Below are positions 63,316 to 64,000 of a stretch of DNA of 64,000 nt, piece by piece. Position 1 is the first letter of the stretch, and each line of letters begins with the position of its first letter. The stretch spans positions 16,006 through 80,005 of the forward strand of contig JAQUKQ010000001.1 in the NCBI GenBank assembly GCA_028718985.1, read 5' to 3'. Source of the DNA: Desulfobulbaceae bacterium. GTDB taxonomy: Bacteria > Desulfobacterota > Desulfobulbia > Desulfobulbales > VMSU01. The position numbers and the translations under genes were made by a program. The notes under the pieces were generated by a model. The model was not told the origin of the DNA. It did no database searches and saw nothing but the letters and a program-made list of their open reading frames with translations.

Positions 63316-64000
63316 ATGTCAAATTATTTCTTTACCTCAGAGTCCGTCTCCGAGGGCCATCCGGATAAGGTAGCGGATCAGATCTCCGATGCCATCCTCG
63401 ACAGTATTTTGGAGCAGGACACCAAGGCCAGGGTTGCCTGTGAGACCCTGGTAACGACCGGCATGGCCCTGATAGCCGGCGAAATCACCACCTCCGCTTG
63501 GGTGGATATGCCAAAGATCGTGCGCGAGACGATCAAGGAGATTGGCTATAATTCGTCGGACATGGGTTTTGACTACCAGTCTTGCGCGGTGTTGACCAGC
63601 ATTGACAAGCAGTCGGTCGATATCGCCCAAGGGGTTGATGAGGGTACCGGTGTTGATCTTGATCAGGGGGCTGGCGATCAAGGCTTGATGTTTGGGTACG
63701 CGGTCAACGAGACTGAGGTCTTGATGCCCATGACTCTCTATTATGCTCATCGCTTGATGAAGAGACAGGCTGAGGTGCGGAAGACTGGCCGTTTGCCTTG
63801 GTTGAGGCCGGACGCTAAGAGTCAGGTCACGATCGAGTACGAAAATCGGATGCCGAAAAGGATTGAGGCGGTCGTGGTCTCTTCCCAGCACTCCCCAGAG
63901 GTGGATTATGAAGACCTGAAACAGGGAATCATGGAGGAGATTATCAAGCCGATCCTACCTGCGGGGATGCTTGACAGTGAGACAAAATTTTATATCAACC
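63316..64000 (+). CDS. metK: S-adenosylmethionine synthetase, 3' end cut by window edge
   Basis: The visible 228 codons start behind AGGAGG. The N-terminal [39 protein letters not shown], the [12 protein letters not shown] motif and [13 protein letters not shown] match MetK, which makes SAM from methionine and ATP. The C-terminal third lies beyond the window. No riboswitch-like structure was recognised in the 104 bases before it. Confidence 0.97.
   Translation, partial: MSNYFFTSESVSEGHPDKVADQISDAILDSILEQDTKARVACETLVTTGMALIAGEITTSAWVDMPKIVRETIKEIGYNSSDMGFDYQSCAVLTSIDKQSVDIAQGVDEGTGVDLDQGAGDQGLMFGYAVNETEVLMPMTLYYAHRLMKRQAEVRKTGRLPWLRPDAKSQVTIEYENRMPKRIEAVVVSSQHSPEVDYEDLKQGIMEEIIKPILPAGMLDSETKFYIN

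Overview
The window looks like chromosomal DNA of a Gram-negative, motile deltaproteobacterium (Desulfobacterota). My best guess is the Desulfobulbales. The evidence is two giant multihaem c-type cytochromes and a tetrahaem cytochrome, a sigma-54-type promoter, FlgO-domain proteins, an LPS inner-core locus with heptosyltransferases and MsbA, and proteobacterial-type GyrB and ClpS/ClpA. I see no rRNA, tRNA, CRISPR array, insertion sequence or integrase. Both window edges cut genes: a FlgO-domain gene on the left and metK on the right.

Layout. (1) 1-3787, plus strand: a four-gene cell-envelope/flagellar cluster with two FlgO-domain proteins, a small exported protein, and a membrane protein that has four repeated IDxLL motifs in its N-terminal part and Ig-like domains in the periplasm. 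(2) 3784-7949, minus strand: rpe, an M16 zinc peptidase and lgt. (3) 7988-16219, plus strand: a B12-binding/radical SAM protein, then dnaN, gyrB and gyrA. DNA composition dips to a very AT-rich trough around dnaN and recovers through gyrB/gyrA. The non-coding stretch before dnaN holds three perfect inverted repeats. (4) 16242-28284: gpsA and an LPS core/O-antigen locus with waaF, waaC, a GT2, a GT4, an FkbM methyltransferase, an O-antigen ligase, a fucosyltransferase-like gene, waaQ, a second GT4 and msbA. Two genes in the middle are much more AT-rich than the rest. (5) 28534-34106, minus strand: a 1466-residue dikinase-like protein and gapA.

(6) 34453-41669, minus strand: an electron-transfer block with a tetrahaem cytochrome behind a sigma-54-like promoter, a TPR/O-GlcNAc-transferase-like protein, a NosL-like protein and a 1309-residue cytochrome with 24 CXXCH motifs. 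The large cytochrome has a strong sigma-70 promoter and a long structured leader. (7) 42046-48730: housekeeping genes (shikimate kinase, SlyD-like FKBP, thiD, phoU, pstB, an ABC-F protein, exported msrAB). (8) 48965-55171: an MCP with an HBM-like sensor, a PilZ-like protein, a second giant cytochrome (22 CXXCH plus one CX3CH) paralogous to the first at its N-terminus, and a Cys-rich HTH regulator just upstream of it. (9) 55228-64000: an SDR protein, holA, clpS-clpA, an OB-fold lipoprotein, a panE-like reductase and metK.

The most noteworthy material is the pair of paralogous giant cytochromes with their neighbours (NosL-like, TPR/OGT, Cys-rich HTH regulator, Notch-type LNR-like insert, non-standard haem motifs), which suggests a regulated extracellular electron-transfer system. 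The FlgO/IDxLL cluster and the AT-rich trough around dnaN come next. Starts were chosen from Shine-Dalgarno sites and family alignment where several were possible. All functions are inferred from sequence reading alone.
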